From Chionis minor (lineage: Eukaryota; Chordata; Aves; Charadriiformes; Chionididae): a DNA stretch of 64,000 nt. How positions within the stretch are numbered: position 1 is the stretch's first letter; every line of letters starts with the position of its first letter. The translations under genes and the position numbers were made by a program. The notes beneath the pieces were generated by a model. It worked only from the letters and a program-made list of their open reading frames with translations, ran no database searches and had not been told where the DNA came from. Shown here piece after piece: positions 23,701-35,969 of the stretch. Where the stretch lies: contig VZSF01006826.1 of the NCBI GenBank assembly GCA_013398295.1, positions 310,001-374,000 on the forward strand, written 5' to 3'.

Positions 23701-26700
23701 ATCACCATGGTGGTCAGCAGGACGTGCTGTCTCGTACTCCTGGCCAGTTGTGGTCCTGTGGCATTTAGGCTCCCTCAGCCAATATCAAAACGGACAGTCC
23801 TTGGCTGAATGAACTTTCCTTGGAAATTGGGCGGTGTAGTAGGAAATCAGCGTCTCCCGCTGAACGGGAGCCACGTGGCTCTCTCCAGGCGTGCAGGAGA
23901 GAGCAGGAGAGCACACTTTTCCTGTGCAGGAAAGCCTGTAGACCCCTTCTCCCCGCAGACCGGCCTTCTCTGTGCGAGACAAATGTTTTCCCGAAGTCCT
24001 GCCCTGTCCTAAATCTCTCTCTAGTGTTCACTACGCATTGTTGGGAGTTCTTCAGGCTGTATTTCTTTCCTCATTAATTTGTCCTGTCAAATTTCCCTAC
24101 CTTAGCAGCTCAAGTTAACGCTTGGAGCCTTAATGAGTGTTAAAACTGATGGGATGAAGCCGGCCTTCCATAAATCCTAATGTTGCTGTCATTTGTCAGT
24201 TCTGATCCTCCACAACCTGATGTAGCCAAGAAACACCCCGTGGATGGGAAGGGAAGAAACATCAGCTTTCTGCTGGCTTCATGCACCTGTTTCCAAACCG
24301 AACAGCTCCCGAGACTGTGGACGTGAAGTGAATTCCTGGCAGGGCAGTGTTTACAGCCAGCTTCTCTTTTGCAGAAATACGCAATCTTGAAAGAAAACCA
24401 GATGAACTTCTGTACCCGGATCATTCCTCATTCTGTTTGCAGCGCTGGTTTGGGTGGAGGTGGATCAGTGCTCTTTGCCATTTGTCTTGCCGCTGCCGCA
24501 CCGCGGAGCCCGAGCCGGTGGGAGGTATCAGGATGTACGCAGGCCACCATGTGCCAAATCCCAGCGTGTCAATGCGGACGTGCCCAGCACTTTCTGCTGA
24601 ACATGTTCAAACAGGGAACAAAGACATGGTCTGGTGTTTGCCAGTTGTTAATTACCACACAGCAGGCTGCCCTGATGTGCAGAAGGCATTTATCTTCCAC
24701 TCGCTCGGGAATCTCATCTCCCAGCAGTATGACAGGGAGAGATAAAACTCCCTGGGGAAGGTAGACCGCTCTTCTGCAGCGGCCTTGGCTCTCCGATGAG
24801 AGTGTGAAGTGCTCTCCTAGCGATCAATCCATCCAGTGCCACTAAGGCAAGGATGATGGGAAGCAAGGGGAAGGAGGTGGCCTGGGGCACTCCCAGGGGC
24901 CCACGGCAATTCCCCAGGAGCAAAGCCCTGGTTTTGCGTGAAGAGGCCAGGAGAAGATACCAGAGTCTGCCTGGAGCATTGATAGCACTGAAAATGGGGG
25001 TTACTGCTCCCATGAGGCAGTGAGGACACATGAGAAAGCAGAGACATGAGGTACTGCAGAAATCTTTAGGCTCTGAGTGGCTTTACCCCACTAGAAATCT
25101 GCAGGGAGGGAGCTGCGTGGCTACAAAGGCTCGTCTTTGTGTTTAACTGCTTCCTCTGCCCAAAGACTGTGACAGTGGCAGGAGCCGCAGCAGCAGGTTG
25201 TATAGTCCTCATTAACTGGAAGCATTCCCAGCAATTAGAGCAGGTGGCAGGCTGAGTGACTTCCACTCTTACTCTGCTGTAGAGCACATCTCCTACCTAC
25301 CTCGCTCCGCAGCCCCTTCTCTGATCAGCTCTCCTCAATCCAGGCTGAGTGCCCGAGCTGCGAAAGGGCTCTGCGCTGTGGACAGGAGCCAGGGAAGGCA
25401 TCGTTACATAAACATCTTTGCCACGAAGATCTGGGTAATGGATTACAAAAGAGAGGAAACAGTTGTAGTAGGTCTGTGCGCTTACCCGGCTCCTTCTACA
25501 GGTCAGGGAAGATGAGCCTTTCCAAGCAGGCCTCACAGATCCTCTGCCTCGCAGACGCGCAGAGGGACAGAGCAGCCAGCAGTAACGCCACAAGCTGGTT
25601 CCTCGGTGGGGGTGATGCTGTTCTGCAGAACACTTTGGGGGTGGCAGTGTACCACGGCTAGATATATCTCTTTTTTGCAGCGTGTCATGCGCCTGCAATA
25701 GGGCTCTTCTGATGAGAGACCTCTACCCTCCTCCAAATTGTCTGTGGCGCTCTGTGAACGCATGTCATCCTTTTTGCAGCAGTATTCAAGATCTTTCCTG
25801 GAATCTTACAGCTTTACTGGAAATAGATGTTCTTCTAGGCCTGACCAATGGCTGAGCCACACAGTCTCTGCAGAAGATTCTGGGGAGGTGCTACAGGCCA
25901 GCAGTTAAAAACCAGCGCTAAGGATTTTCTTTTCAGTGACCAATAGTAGGGGGAAGTGTCTTTAAATTTTGGACCCTCGTAGTGTTTCAGGTGGATGATC
26001 AGACTTGCTTGTCACTTCTGAAAAACCGTGACCTCAATGATTTAAGTCAAGAAGGAGGTTAGAGCAGACGTGAGACTAAAACCTCTGGCCCTGTCCTGGC
26101 TCAGGCCCTCAGGAGCGCTGGCGGTGCAAGAGCTCTTCTGGCATCAGGCTTGTTTGCAAGAAAGCAGAATTTTTGGTTTTTCTTACAAGTCAGCTGTGCT
26201 TAGGAATAGGGACGTCAAAATGGCCTGACTAGGAAGGCAGCCTGTAAGGGTGTTTGAGAAGTCAAGTCTGTCTCACACCATCCACTACCCTATAAAATCT
26301 TTTCCATAACCTCTTTGTATTCTTTACAAGACGCAGTTGGATTTGGTCCTCCTCTGTACGTAGTGGTTGATCCCGAACCCAGATGCCATTTGTGGTGAGA
26401 TACTGGTATCTGGTAAGAGACCACAGTGGCTCTATTTGCATTTACTGGTGTTGCCAACCTTGGTCAGTTAAACGAAGCAGCCAGCCTGCACCTGGAATAT
26501 CGCTCTGGAAGGGCTCTGGCTTGCGGCCAGCGTGGTGATCTTTATCACCATCCTATAAGCCCTCCTTGTGTGCCACGGAGCGCTGAGCAAGGGGCAGAGC
26601 GTGACCCTCCCTGCCACACAGACACGCAGAGTTTTGCATATTCTTCCAAGAGGTGCTGCCCAGAGGTTTCGAGCGTGGTGGTTACTATGCCCAACCTCAC

Positions 26701-29700
26701 CTGCTGAAGGCTCCCTGTCCTCACCGGAGCTGTGCCGAGCACATCATCAGCCTTAGGAAAGTCCTGGCAGGCAGCTGGCTGGTGGGGCTGTACTTGTGGC
26801 TTGGTTTTATTTTGTCCAGGGAGATGGCTTGCCTGGAGAGCATCAGGTTTACTCTGCAGCTACCCCTCTGTGGCCTCAGCACCAGCACTACTGGTCGCAT
26901 GTGACTGGAGAAAAATAAGGGGCCTTGCACCGAAAAAGCAGAGAACACAAAAACGCTGCTGGAAGTGAAGTTGCTCTGGAGCACTTCGTAAAGGCAGCTT
27001 GAGCTGTTTATGATCCCTAGAGCTTTACACCGTGTACCTTGATGGGCTAATCTTCTGCAACCTCCTGTAATTAGGTACCACTTCATAGCATGACCCAGCA
27101 AAGCCAGCTATGCCTCTAATCCAAAGTCACTCACCCGGCAGAGAGGTTCTTGGCACATTTTGCTAAGGTGGGCAGGTGAGAAGCATGGTATAACGGCAAG
27201 TCCTCTCCCAGCACCTTCCCCAGAATCAGTCTTGGGGGTTGGTGAGGAAAGGGAAGAGTTTACAGCATTTTCTGAGTGCCCAACTTGAATCTCACGGCAA
27301 AGGCTGCGTCCTCTGAAGGTGCTGCAGCGTGAGAGCTCTTGTCCTTTTCAGAATCAATTAGTTCCCTAAAATCACAAACAGGTTTTGAAAACTGTAGCCC
27401 AGAATCAAATTTTCTCTCTTGTGATCTGAACTGAACTTGTCAGGATCCCAGTGAGCTGCGCAAAAATTGGAGGGTCGTCTTCTCCGATTCGGATCTCAAA
27501 TTCAATTTGGGGTGGCTGGTCTGAATCCAGCCCTCCCCTGGAGGTTCGGGCTACCTCTCAAGGAGATGGCTATATAAAAATAGCCAGTTTCTCCAGAGTC
27601 TACTTTGGCTTTACAGCTCCACTAATCATAATCCCGTGCGTGACATCATTACTGCCTGATATTAATCCTTGCAGAGCTGCCCGCCTCTGTTGCGGGCGGA
27701 GGCAGGGGTTTCTGCACCTGCCCAGCGCTGGGTGAAGAGCGTCACCCACGCTCTGCGTGCTGCCATGAATGAAACCAGAACCTCTCGTTTAGCGTCTCCT
27801 CACAGACAAATCTGTACCCGCGCCCTGAGCCGCGCAGCAGGACAACCCGGCCCGGCTACGAGAGCACTGGCTGACTGTTGCCGGAATACAGCAGAGAGCC
27901 CGGAGAGCGGCTGTGGCGTAGCCGTGCCAAGCTCCCCCCTGGAGAGCCCCGGCTGCCTTTGCAAAATATCAAACACTATATATACTCTCCCTATTATAAA
28001 GTCCCAGGGGCATTTTATATTTATTCGCACACAATCTATTTTTTAAATAATAAATAGAATAACTTTAAATCTAATTTATAAATAGATTACCTATATAGCA
28101 TATATTATATAGAAATATATGGATAAGTTATATATGATGNAAATGTTTACTATCTCTTATAGCAATATAGAATATACAGCTTATTATTAGTATAATATAT
28201 GTATACTATATATAATTTTATATGTGTGTGTATTCTATATAATCTGTAAAGAATATTTATGTATTCTGTGTATATGGGCCTTTGCAAGAGGGCTGAACTC
28301 CCCGGCTGTGCTCTGCCCCTACCTGGCAGGAATTCGGTCACCTCGGCCGGGCTGCTCCGTCCCGGGACACAGCACTGGGCTGTCGGGTGAGGCTGGAGCA
28401 AGCGCGGCTGACAGGAGGGCACGGGACCGGGCTGTGAAGGAGCAGGAGCTAAAGGAAAAAACATACATGTATTTGTATAAAATGTACATAAAACAGCTGA
28501 ACGGCTAAGAATTAGTGTGACCGAGAACATGACTGCAAGCTGCTCGCAAAAGACCCGTGTCCAGGTCGGACAGGATGAGTGGCCATTGCTACGGAACGCT
28601 GTTTTCAAGCTGAAATCAGAGCTGTTTGTAGGGCGTGTTGAATACAGACTTGGGGTTATTAACCGGCCCTCTCTCTGCAGAGGGACCCAAAGGGTGGCAG
28701 GCTTTTCCTGGCAGTCACAAACTGGGAGGAGGAATTCTCTGCTGCCATAGTAGGAGCAGCCCGTTGAGCCCCGCTGGCGCACCTGTGCGGCTGCCAGCGC
28801 ATGGACACGTCTCTGCCTGCGCTGAGTGAGCTCGTGGGAATAGCGGCACCTTGGCACGGAGCAGGGACGGGCTTGAGCTGATGCTTTTTCTCCATCAGCC
28901 AAAAAAAAGCGCTTTAATGCTAAAACAATTGGTCGGTTTTACAACAGGGCGAGAGGAGCACTCGGTTGGAACAAACCAGGTGGTGGCTGGGCAAGCTTAA
29001 GCCCTCGCTGCCCTTCCTTCTGCCCTCAGCCACAGGCTGCGCAGTCCGTGCCCCTGGCCCAGAAAGGGCCCGGCTGAACATCAGGAAGCCTCACGGGGCC
29101 GCAGGGGAGGTGTGAGCAGCCTCCCGCGACACCCTGGCTCCCAGCCCCTGCTCCAAGGCGGACGTGCCAGTCGTGCTGCGACGACAGCTTTAGAGCTGGT
29201 GGTACCACGAGCTCCCGATTCGGCCATGGCGGGGCTGAAACAGGACCATGCTTGGGAGGAGCAGCACCATCTGAAAACAGGATTTGCCTGAACCTCCAGG
29301 GGAGGAGGATTCTTTGCCCAGCAAGTGAAATACATGCTCCATTCCAAAAAAAAAAAAAAAANCAGCTCAGACCTGTCCCTTAGGAGAGCTCCTGCATCTT
29401 ACTGAGCTTATTTCTTTCCAGATAACCTCTCTCTTCCTGCCAGCGGCACCGCTGTGTGCCCCGCTCCTCACAGAAAGAGCACGCAGGCCCAAGGCATCGT
29501 TACAACAGACACAAGACACTCAGTGGGTTGTGCCTGGAACTGAGTGGTTTTTACAAGAATGTGGAGTCAATGCTCGCAGACCATACGCAGCGCGTCATGC
29601 GAGTTTGACATGGGGGAGCAAGGGAGCCGTTCCTCCTCTCAGCTGCTCAGCGCGGGTGGAGAGGGTCAGCTCGAGCTGGGCGGGGTTTTGAGCCCTCTTT

Positions 29701-32472
29701 TACTATCAGGGAAAAACAAAATCGCACCCTCTCTTGTTGCACTAAAATTAGAATGTTTATAATATAGGTTTTGAACTGGTGTCTTTTGTATAGCGGAGTC
29801 AACGCTTCCAAGTAATACATACCAACGGCGCACGCCTGGTCACGTCCTCTCGCTGACAGCACTTCTGCTTTGCCCTGGGTGCCTGCAATTGTTGAGAGAG
29901 CGAACGGGAGATTATATCGGAGTAGCCTGAACACAGTCTCAAGAGGCTGGCCTTGTTCTCCGCGTGACAGAATGAAGCAGTTGTGTAACACATAGAAACC
30001 TGTCACGTCGTCTGCAAACAGGACATGGGGCAGTTTGGACAGGCAAAATGGAAGAGGAGCTTCATGCTCTGTCTCTTGTTGAAGATTCTCTCCCTGCAGC
30101 GGCCGACAGCTCGCGATGCTGCGTGGCCAACGCTCAGCTCTGCGTCACTGGGGAGGTTCTGGGGCGGTGGGTTTGCAGCCTGCTGGCTGTCACTGCGCTG
30201 GCCGAGGCAGCGGGCTGCCCCACGGTCGTTACTCTGCCCAGCACGACTTCCTTGGCGATGTGGGTGGTTGGTGGGCTCAATTCCCCAGCCAGGCCGGAAC
30301 CGCGAAGCCCTGAGCAAGCTGAGTGAGCTCTTGCGTGGGGCCAATTCCACGTGCCGCCCTTTGCTGAAAGGGGAGTGGCTGGTGTGGGCAGGGCCGCGCG
30401 ACTGGGGCCGCTTGTCTGGAGGAAAACACAAGTGGCTGAGGCGCCCAGGGACGGAGTTGTTCCGCGTCATTTTAAAGGCAGTGGGAGATGGCGTCTGCTG
30501 ACCCTGCGGATCTTTTCAGTTCCAGGGAGGCGTGTGGTCCCTCAGCACGGTGCTGTGCGATGCCCTGATGACCATGGACGTGATGCTGTGCACGGCCTCC
30601 ATCTTCAACCTCTGTGCTATCAGCGTGGATCGGTAAGTGCCTTCCTGCTCCTCATGCCAGAGGAGGGAGCGCCGTGTCCTGCATCCAGCTGCTTCCACGC
30701 ACGCCCTTGCAGGGCTCCCACGCAGGGAGGCTGATCCTGCTCTCCGCCAAGGAGGGTGTTCTCCCCTGCCATCCTCCCCCATCACCGGCTTTGCGTCCCA
30801 TCAGTACCCTCATAGTGGCCAAGCTGAAAGCACACTTGTGTGATACTTGTGTGTCAACTGTCCCTTTGGGTGTTCTTCTGAGGGCTGTAGCCCAGGCCTT
30901 GGCTACGTCAGTAAATTACCAGGGGGGAAGGACAGCGGCAAGCAGCTTATGTTACCAGTGGTGACACCGCCGTACCAGGACTCACTCACCTGGGGCCTGT
31001 ATTGGCAGGTTTATCGCTGTTTCAATCCCACTGAACTACAACCGGCGACAAATCGACCTGCGGCAGTTGATCCTTATATCCACCACCTGGATATTCGCCT
31101 TTGCTGTAGCATCCCCAGTCATATTTGGCCTCAACAACGTCCCAAACCGGGACCCCAACTTGTGTCAGCTGGAGGATGACAACTACATCGTGTACTCTTC
31201 CATCTGCTCCTTCTTCATCCCTTGCCCCGTCATGCTGGTGCTCTACTGCGCCATGTTCCAAGGACTCAAGCGCTGGGAAGAAGCCAGGAAAGCCAAGCTA
31301 AGGGGCAGCATCTACGGGGCCAACAGGAAGCTGTATCACCCCTCAACCTTCATTGAGCGAGAGCAGGCCGGACTGGAGCCAGAGGAGTGCAACCCGTACG
31401 CCCACTCCGACCACCCTGGGGACTGTGTGACGAGCAACGGGATCCAGACTGTCTCCTACCCACACCTCAAGTACCCACACCCAGGACACAGTCGGAAGCG
31501 GGCCAAGATCAACGGCCGGGAGCGGAAGGCCATGCGGGTGCTGCCTGTCGTTGTCGGTGAGTAGCGGTTGGCGGTGGCTGGGGAAGGGTGGGAAAGGCGC
31601 TGCGGTGTCCTACAGCAGGGTTCAGCCTGGCGGGACTTGTTGGAGCCTGGCGAAGGGAGCACACGCTTTGCCGACTGCCCTACCGGGAGCCACAACTGCT
31701 GTCGTGCCGAGTCTCCTCGCTGGAGGAGGTGAGGGTGAGATAAGAGTCACCTCCCTGTTGTTCCGCCTGCTCAGTGCCACGTCTTTGGTCCTCCTCCCTC
31801 TCTGTCTCTTCGGACTCATTTTAACTCTCGGCCTCCCCTTGTTCCTGTGGAACAGCCTGGTTGTGGCTTAAGACCTGCGGTAGACATCTCTCATGGGTGT
31901 TTATCCAGTGAACATCTCGGTGTCCCTTTAAGTCAGAGTAGTGCCAACAACCAGCACACTTGGGAAAGAACATATGTACAGCGTTTATAATCCAATCTGT
32001 TCTTCAAGGTAAACCTCTGACTCCTGAAACCTTAAATGCAAATCCAAAACAAAACATATCTTAGACTTTTCATCAGTGTTTAGGACAAGAAAGACATGCT
32101 AAACTTATTTGTCCGGGTGTAAGCCCAGCTCTACATGTCAGAGCATCATCTGCTGCTTTTTCCCTAAGTGCTGAGCTGTCTCCATTCCTGTTTGGCCCAG
32201 GCTGCGTTTCTTAAATTAAACCCTTTCTAACATTCACATCGCCTTCTCTCGCTCATGTCCTTCTGGCAGGTGCTTTCCTCTTCTGCTGGACACCTTTTTT
32301 TGTGGTCCACATCACCAGGGCTCTCTGCAAGACCTGCACCATTCCCACGCAAGTCACCAGCACTGTCACTTGGCTGGGTTACGTCAACAGTGCTCTCAAC
32401 CCCATCATTTATACCGTTTTCAACACGGAGTTCAGGAACTTCTTCCGCAAAGTCTTGCACCTCTTCTGCTGA
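20154..32472 (+). CDS. DRD4: Dopamine receptor D4 (4 exons; amino terminus unresolved)
   Basis: Exons 20154-20327, 30520-30632, 31009-31556 and 32270-32472 join in phase to 345 residues from TM1 to stop. Visible class A amine-receptor marks: GGNGLV in TM1; [13 protein letters not shown] in TM2 (sodium-site Asp); MDVMLCTAS in TM3 (amine-binding Asp); VDRF in place of DRY; ECL2 Cys in [15 protein letters not shown] in TM5 (catechol Ser); CWTPFFVVH in TM6; [12 protein letters not shown] in TM7; a helix 8 ending LHLFC, a likely palmitoyl Cys at the end. [16 protein letters not shown] and the short C tail are D2-like. From family knowledge it couples to Gi/o and lowers cAMP in brain, retina and pineal. 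Intron 1 is 10.2 kb, far larger than in human. The start codon is not found: no ATG lies between 19782 and the single N at 20154. Neighbouring SCT and DEAF1 support orthology. Confidence 0.95.
21945..21977. repeat. (AC)n microsatellite followed by a C run
   Basis: About 25 bp of ACACACAC with one G interruption, then eight or so C residues, within DRD4 intron 1. On the opposite strand it reads (GT)n. Confidence 0.85.
27568..27668. promoter_or_regulatory. Candidate intronic enhancer: AT palindrome, CRE-like site, TAATCC pair
   Basis: GGCTATATAAAAATAGCC at 27568-27585 is an inverted repeat close to a MEF2/TATA-type site. TGACATCA (CRE/AP-1-like) is at 27641-27648, with TAATCC at 27629-27634 and 27663-27668. 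The clustering within 100 bp is seen directly; function is inferred. Confidence 0.25.
27966..28275. repeat. AT-rich island with TATA-type low complexity
   Basis: About 300 bp of almost pure A/T (ATATATTATATAG-like runs) with one N at 28140, set in GC-rich flanks. The short open frames here are artefacts of composition. It may be a decayed microsatellite or a matrix-attachment-type region. Confidence 0.7.
29346..29362. repeat. Poly(A) run ending in an N
   Basis: Sixteen A residues then one N in DRD4 intron 1; the run length was evidently unresolved in the assembly. No retrotransposon body was recognised immediately upstream. Confidence 0.7.
30520..30632 (+). CDS. DRD4: DRD4 exon 2 (ECL1-TM3)
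   Basis: Acceptor TCTTTTCAG, donor GTAAGT, 113 nt, phase 0 in and 2 out. Codes [20 protein letters not shown] and on through [17 protein letters not shown] with the Arg of DRF split across the junction. It carries the TM3 amine-binding Asp and the ECL1/TM3 disulfide Cys (VLCDAL). Confidence 0.96.
30633..31008 (+). other. DRD4: DRD4 intron 2
   Basis: A 376-nt intron from GTAAGT to ATTGGCAG. No repeat or embedded gene seen. Confidence 0.9.
31009..31556 (+). CDS. DRD4: DRD4 exon 3 (ICL2-TM6 start, with third intracellular loop)
   Basis: Acceptor ATTGGCAG, donor GTGAG, 548 nt. Codes [16 protein letters not shown]4, ECL2 with NLCQLED, TM5 and a third loop of about 100 residues from [14 protein letters not shown] to [19 protein letters not shown]. 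The loop contains Tyr/His/Pro-rich sequence ([16 protein letters not shown]) but none of the Pro-rich 16-residue repeats that make the human exon-3 VNTR. The basic GRERKAMR motif before TM6 is conserved. Confidence 0.96.
31557..32269 (+). other. DRD4: DRD4 intron 3
   Basis: A 713-nt intron from GTGAGTAG to TTCTGGCAG. Nothing further recognised in it. Confidence 0.9.
32270..32472 (+). CDS. DRD4: DRD4 exon 4 (TM6-TM7, helix 8, stop)
   Basis: Acceptor TTCTGGCAG; the joined frame reads [20 protein letters not shown], then [20 protein letters not shown] and [18 protein letters not shown] at 32470-32472. It has the CWTP toggle motif, NPIIY and the short tail ending in Cys typical of D2-like receptors. 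Confidence 0.97.
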
Positions 32473-32526
32473 GCCCACCGGAACTGGTGGGGAGAAGGAA
32501 CGGCCGGGCTGGTTTTTGTATAGTTC

Positions 32527-32532
32527 ATTAAA
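32527..32532 (+). terminator. DRD4: DRD4 poly(A) signal ATTAAA
   Basis: ATTAAA lies 55 nt past the stop and is followed by a GT-rich stretch (GTCTGCTGTCTTTGTGGGGG) suitable as a downstream element, giving a very short 3' UTR of about 75 nt. Longer alternative ends cannot be excluded. Confidence 0.55.
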
Positions 32533-32549
32533 GATCTATTTCTGCCCAC

Positions 32550-35500
32550 GGTCTGCTGTCTTTGTGGGGGAGGAGGTGAGATGGCTCTTTGTGATGAGGA
32601 GTTACAGGTGAGTACGAGGGTTACAGCCCAGGTCAGATCCCCACTGGAAAATGCAGGTGAAGCCGCTTGATGACACGTGGTGCTGGTGCCTGACACCGGA
32701 AGACAGCAGGGATGGTTCTCAGAACAGCTCTTGCTTTGGATGTTTGGTCTGGTTTGGGCTTCTCTTAGCTGGCACTAAGCAAAGCATTAACAGGGCTGTG
32801 AAGTAACGTGGACAGGAGTTTTTCTGGGGAAAAAAAAGCCATTAAATTAATTTCCCAGATGTTCACATGCCAGATGAGGATGTATCTGCCTGTGCAACCT
32901 CCTTCCCCCTTACCCTTGGTAATTTTAAATCCAAAGACTGATTTTAGTCATGTTTGACAAGGGGACAGTAAGGTCCTAAAAAAAAAAAAAAATTAAAAAA
33001 AGGCAAAAACCCCAAACAAAAGGGCCCTGTCTGATATTCATGACCCCCTCGGCGAAGGAAGGCCAGCCCTGGCTGAGAAATGCCAAAATTTGGCCAAGAC
33101 CTGGAGAAATCTAAAGAGAAAGGCACACCAGTGACACTGGGCTGATGAGAGAACCAAGCACAACCGAGGGCTCGCGGCCGCCTCGCTCGTTAGCAGCTCA
33201 CAGAACAGCCTTCTCGCCTGGCTAATTGCTCTATTTTCCCTGCTTGGGCACGGTGCTGGGTCACGCCGAGGCTGCTGGGGCACAGGGCACGCAAGGCTAG
33301 CGAGGACGAGAGTCGTAAGGTCCTTCTAAAAGTGCGTGCGGCTGCCTAGTAGGAACTGGAGATTTACTCACCTGAAGCCATAATGATACTATTGCTGGTT
33401 CTCCAGAATTCCTCATCGAGCCGTGTGATGCCTGCAAAGAACCATTTCCAGCCTGCAGGAAAAAATCCTTTAAACCCGAGCGCAGTGACACCAGGGGTAG
33501 CCAGAGGGAGCAGCTAATGCTGTTCTCTGAGCCTGAGAAGAGAAGAAAATTATCATTGCACCAAACAGCAAAATTGTCAGTAATGACTTTTGTATAGGAT
33601 TGTTGCTTTCCAAGGGGCAATTTGTTTGCTTAGAAACAAAAGGAAAAAAAGTACTGCAGGGAAGTCTGAAGCTTTTCTTTGACTAAGAATAACAACAGTT
33701 GATTTATCATCAACTAATAAACATATTAAATTCCCAGTGATCACATGGTAAATTTTTGAGTTCTGTAGTCTGCCCCTGTGTTGGGGCGCAGCTGCCCCAG
33801 ATACCAGGGCTCTGATGGGAGCTCCCCGACAGCTTGAGTCACACATTAATCGTGCCTACCTTTTTTTCATTTAGGGAACTTGCCCCACTCTCTTCCAAAT
33901 ACTTTTTCCTTTCAAAGGTGCAGTAAAGCCAAAATGCAGATAGCAACCAAGGCTCAGCTATACTCAGCCACCAACTATTTAACAGGGACAGCGGAGGACT
34001 CTGGCGAGTTGCTGCCCAGTCAGTGACACCAGTGGGAGCCCTGGCAAGCTCAGGTGCCTGGCGTCTCGGCTCACCTCTTCACGTAGCTGTGCCTGTCCCT
34101 GAATCCCCGCAGAGCTCCACTCCTCACACCGGCAGCACCGGCCAAGGACAGTTCTCTGTGGAGAACGCAAGGTGAGCCGGAGGGGTGAAGCGACAGAAAT
34201 GTTTTCTAACTGAAAGCTGTGTTTGACATTGAAAGTGCAGCTTTAGCTCTCCAAAGGTGCCACTTCAGAACCAACCTTCGCTGCATTCTAATGCAAGACT
34301 AATTGTAATGCTGCTGTCTCACCCTCGTTCGTTTGAGGAGCCGCTCGTCCGGATCAACCGAGGGGGTTTGGGCGGACGCGGCAGCGCTGTTTGCTGCCCA
34401 CCTTCCCCGGGCTGGCCCGGCCACCGGCTGAAGGACCCGCTCACGGGCTGGTGCACACACAGCCCTCCACCGCGGCGCCGCCGTGCCGGCAGCTTGGCAC
34501 CTGCTCCAGGGTGCGGGAAGGGAACGGGCGGTGCAGCCCAACAGCCGCGCGAGGCGTTCGACCTTCTGCACTGGTCCACTGAGTCAGAACCTTAATGGGC
34601 AACAGATGGAGGCAAGAAACCCTGTAAATCAGCTGTATTGCTGCAGGCTCAATGAAGACTGTCTTTTCAAAAATTAACTAATTGTCTTTAAGCTGTAAAA
34701 ACTAGGCAATCATAATTTAACAGCGTGAGTAGAAACTATTACTCTGGGAAGCAGGAGGAGTGAGCGTTTTGCTATGGGAATCTAAGGAATCGCCTGTTCT
34801 TTCCTTTCCAGGAGCTTTACACAGGTAATTTCTGTTCTCATCCTGCTTCAGTTCGTGCTTGGCTTTCCATTAGAGACCGCTTTCCTTCAGAGGCGGCCGG
34901 CATGCTGCTGCCTTCCCTCTGCCGGCGCCAATTCCTCACTCTCCACGGGCGGCGGCCCTTCCTGTCGCCATGCTGCTGCCTTGCCCACCGAGCTCTGCGT
35001 TAGGAGGAATAACTTTTCCAGTAAACAGACAGAAAGGGACATCCATCAACCGGCACCAGCACCGGCCTGTGCGGGAGACCCGTCGCCCGCCCCCAAAGGC
35101 AAGTCCCAGGCACTTCCGAAGGGCGATCTCAGCAGCACAGCAAATGCTGGAAGGGATGATAAACCAGCTTCCATCTCCTCCTAACTCACAGAGCGTAACG
35201 TCACAAGACCTTTAGGATTCAGGAAGGAAGGAATGGACTCGTCAGAAACCGCTAGCGTAATCTTCAGTATTTTCCACCCTGTTTTTCTCTGTTCCTACAA
35301 CTCTAGATGGAAGTTTCTCCTTTTGACGGCATTTGTGATGCTGGATTGGGTGACTGACTCGGAGGCGCTGCCCCTTGGAGCGGACACTACCCAACAATCC
35401 TCCCTGCTCACCAACACTAAATCCCAGCGAATAACCAGAGAGGACAAGTATCACCTCACAGTTCCTGTGCCCGAGGCTCAAAACAACCAACCTAACCGGA

Positions 35501-35969
35501 GGTGACTGTGCCCAGACTTCTCCAGCCTGGGGCATTAACCTTCAAACAGGAATAAAGGTGCTCAATTAGCCTACATTATTAAACAAGCGCGTTAATAATT
35601 AAATTATTTTGTTGCTGTGAACGAAGCAAATACCTTCCTAACACTCACCACTTTAATTAGTAGCTACTAAAAGGCAATGACAGGACAGCACTCTATTAAT
35701 AAGCTCTCACTTGGGGTTTGATAAGCTCTGGTTTTGGCCAGATGGCCGGGACGAGCTGCAGCCGAGGCAGCCACGCGACGAGACCGCGCTTCCCTGCTGA
35801 ACAAACACGCCCCAGCCGGCCGCTGACGGCCATGGGGAGCGGAGACACGCGTGTAACCGCAGCTGCGGTGCCGCTGCACCGACTCCCGACAGCCCCGCGG
35901 CGCCACTCGCTGCATTTCTCAGTACGTTAAAGTGCTGCTGCCGTGGGAATTAATCAGCACCGCCAGGCC
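32550..35969. other. Intergenic gap between the convergent DRD4 and DEAF1 3' ends
   Basis: No exon or RNA gene recognised. An A-rich run lies at 32978-33002. A short GC-rich patch at 34330-34560 yields overlapping open frames on both strands with no family resemblance. Confidence 0.55.

Larger units (their letters stand above)
20328..30519 (+). other. DRD4: DRD4 intron 1 (10.2 kb)
   Basis: Bounded by GTGAGG and TCTTTTCAG. It contains an (AC)n tract near 21945, a candidate enhancer near 27568-27668, an AT-rich island at 27966-28275, and single N bases at 28140 and 29362. No other gene was recognised inside. Confidence 0.85.

Noticed and set aside
28150..28902. 250-aa minus-strand open frame
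   Set aside because: Its C-terminal part is translated AT microsatellite-like sequence, and the rest has no family resemblance.
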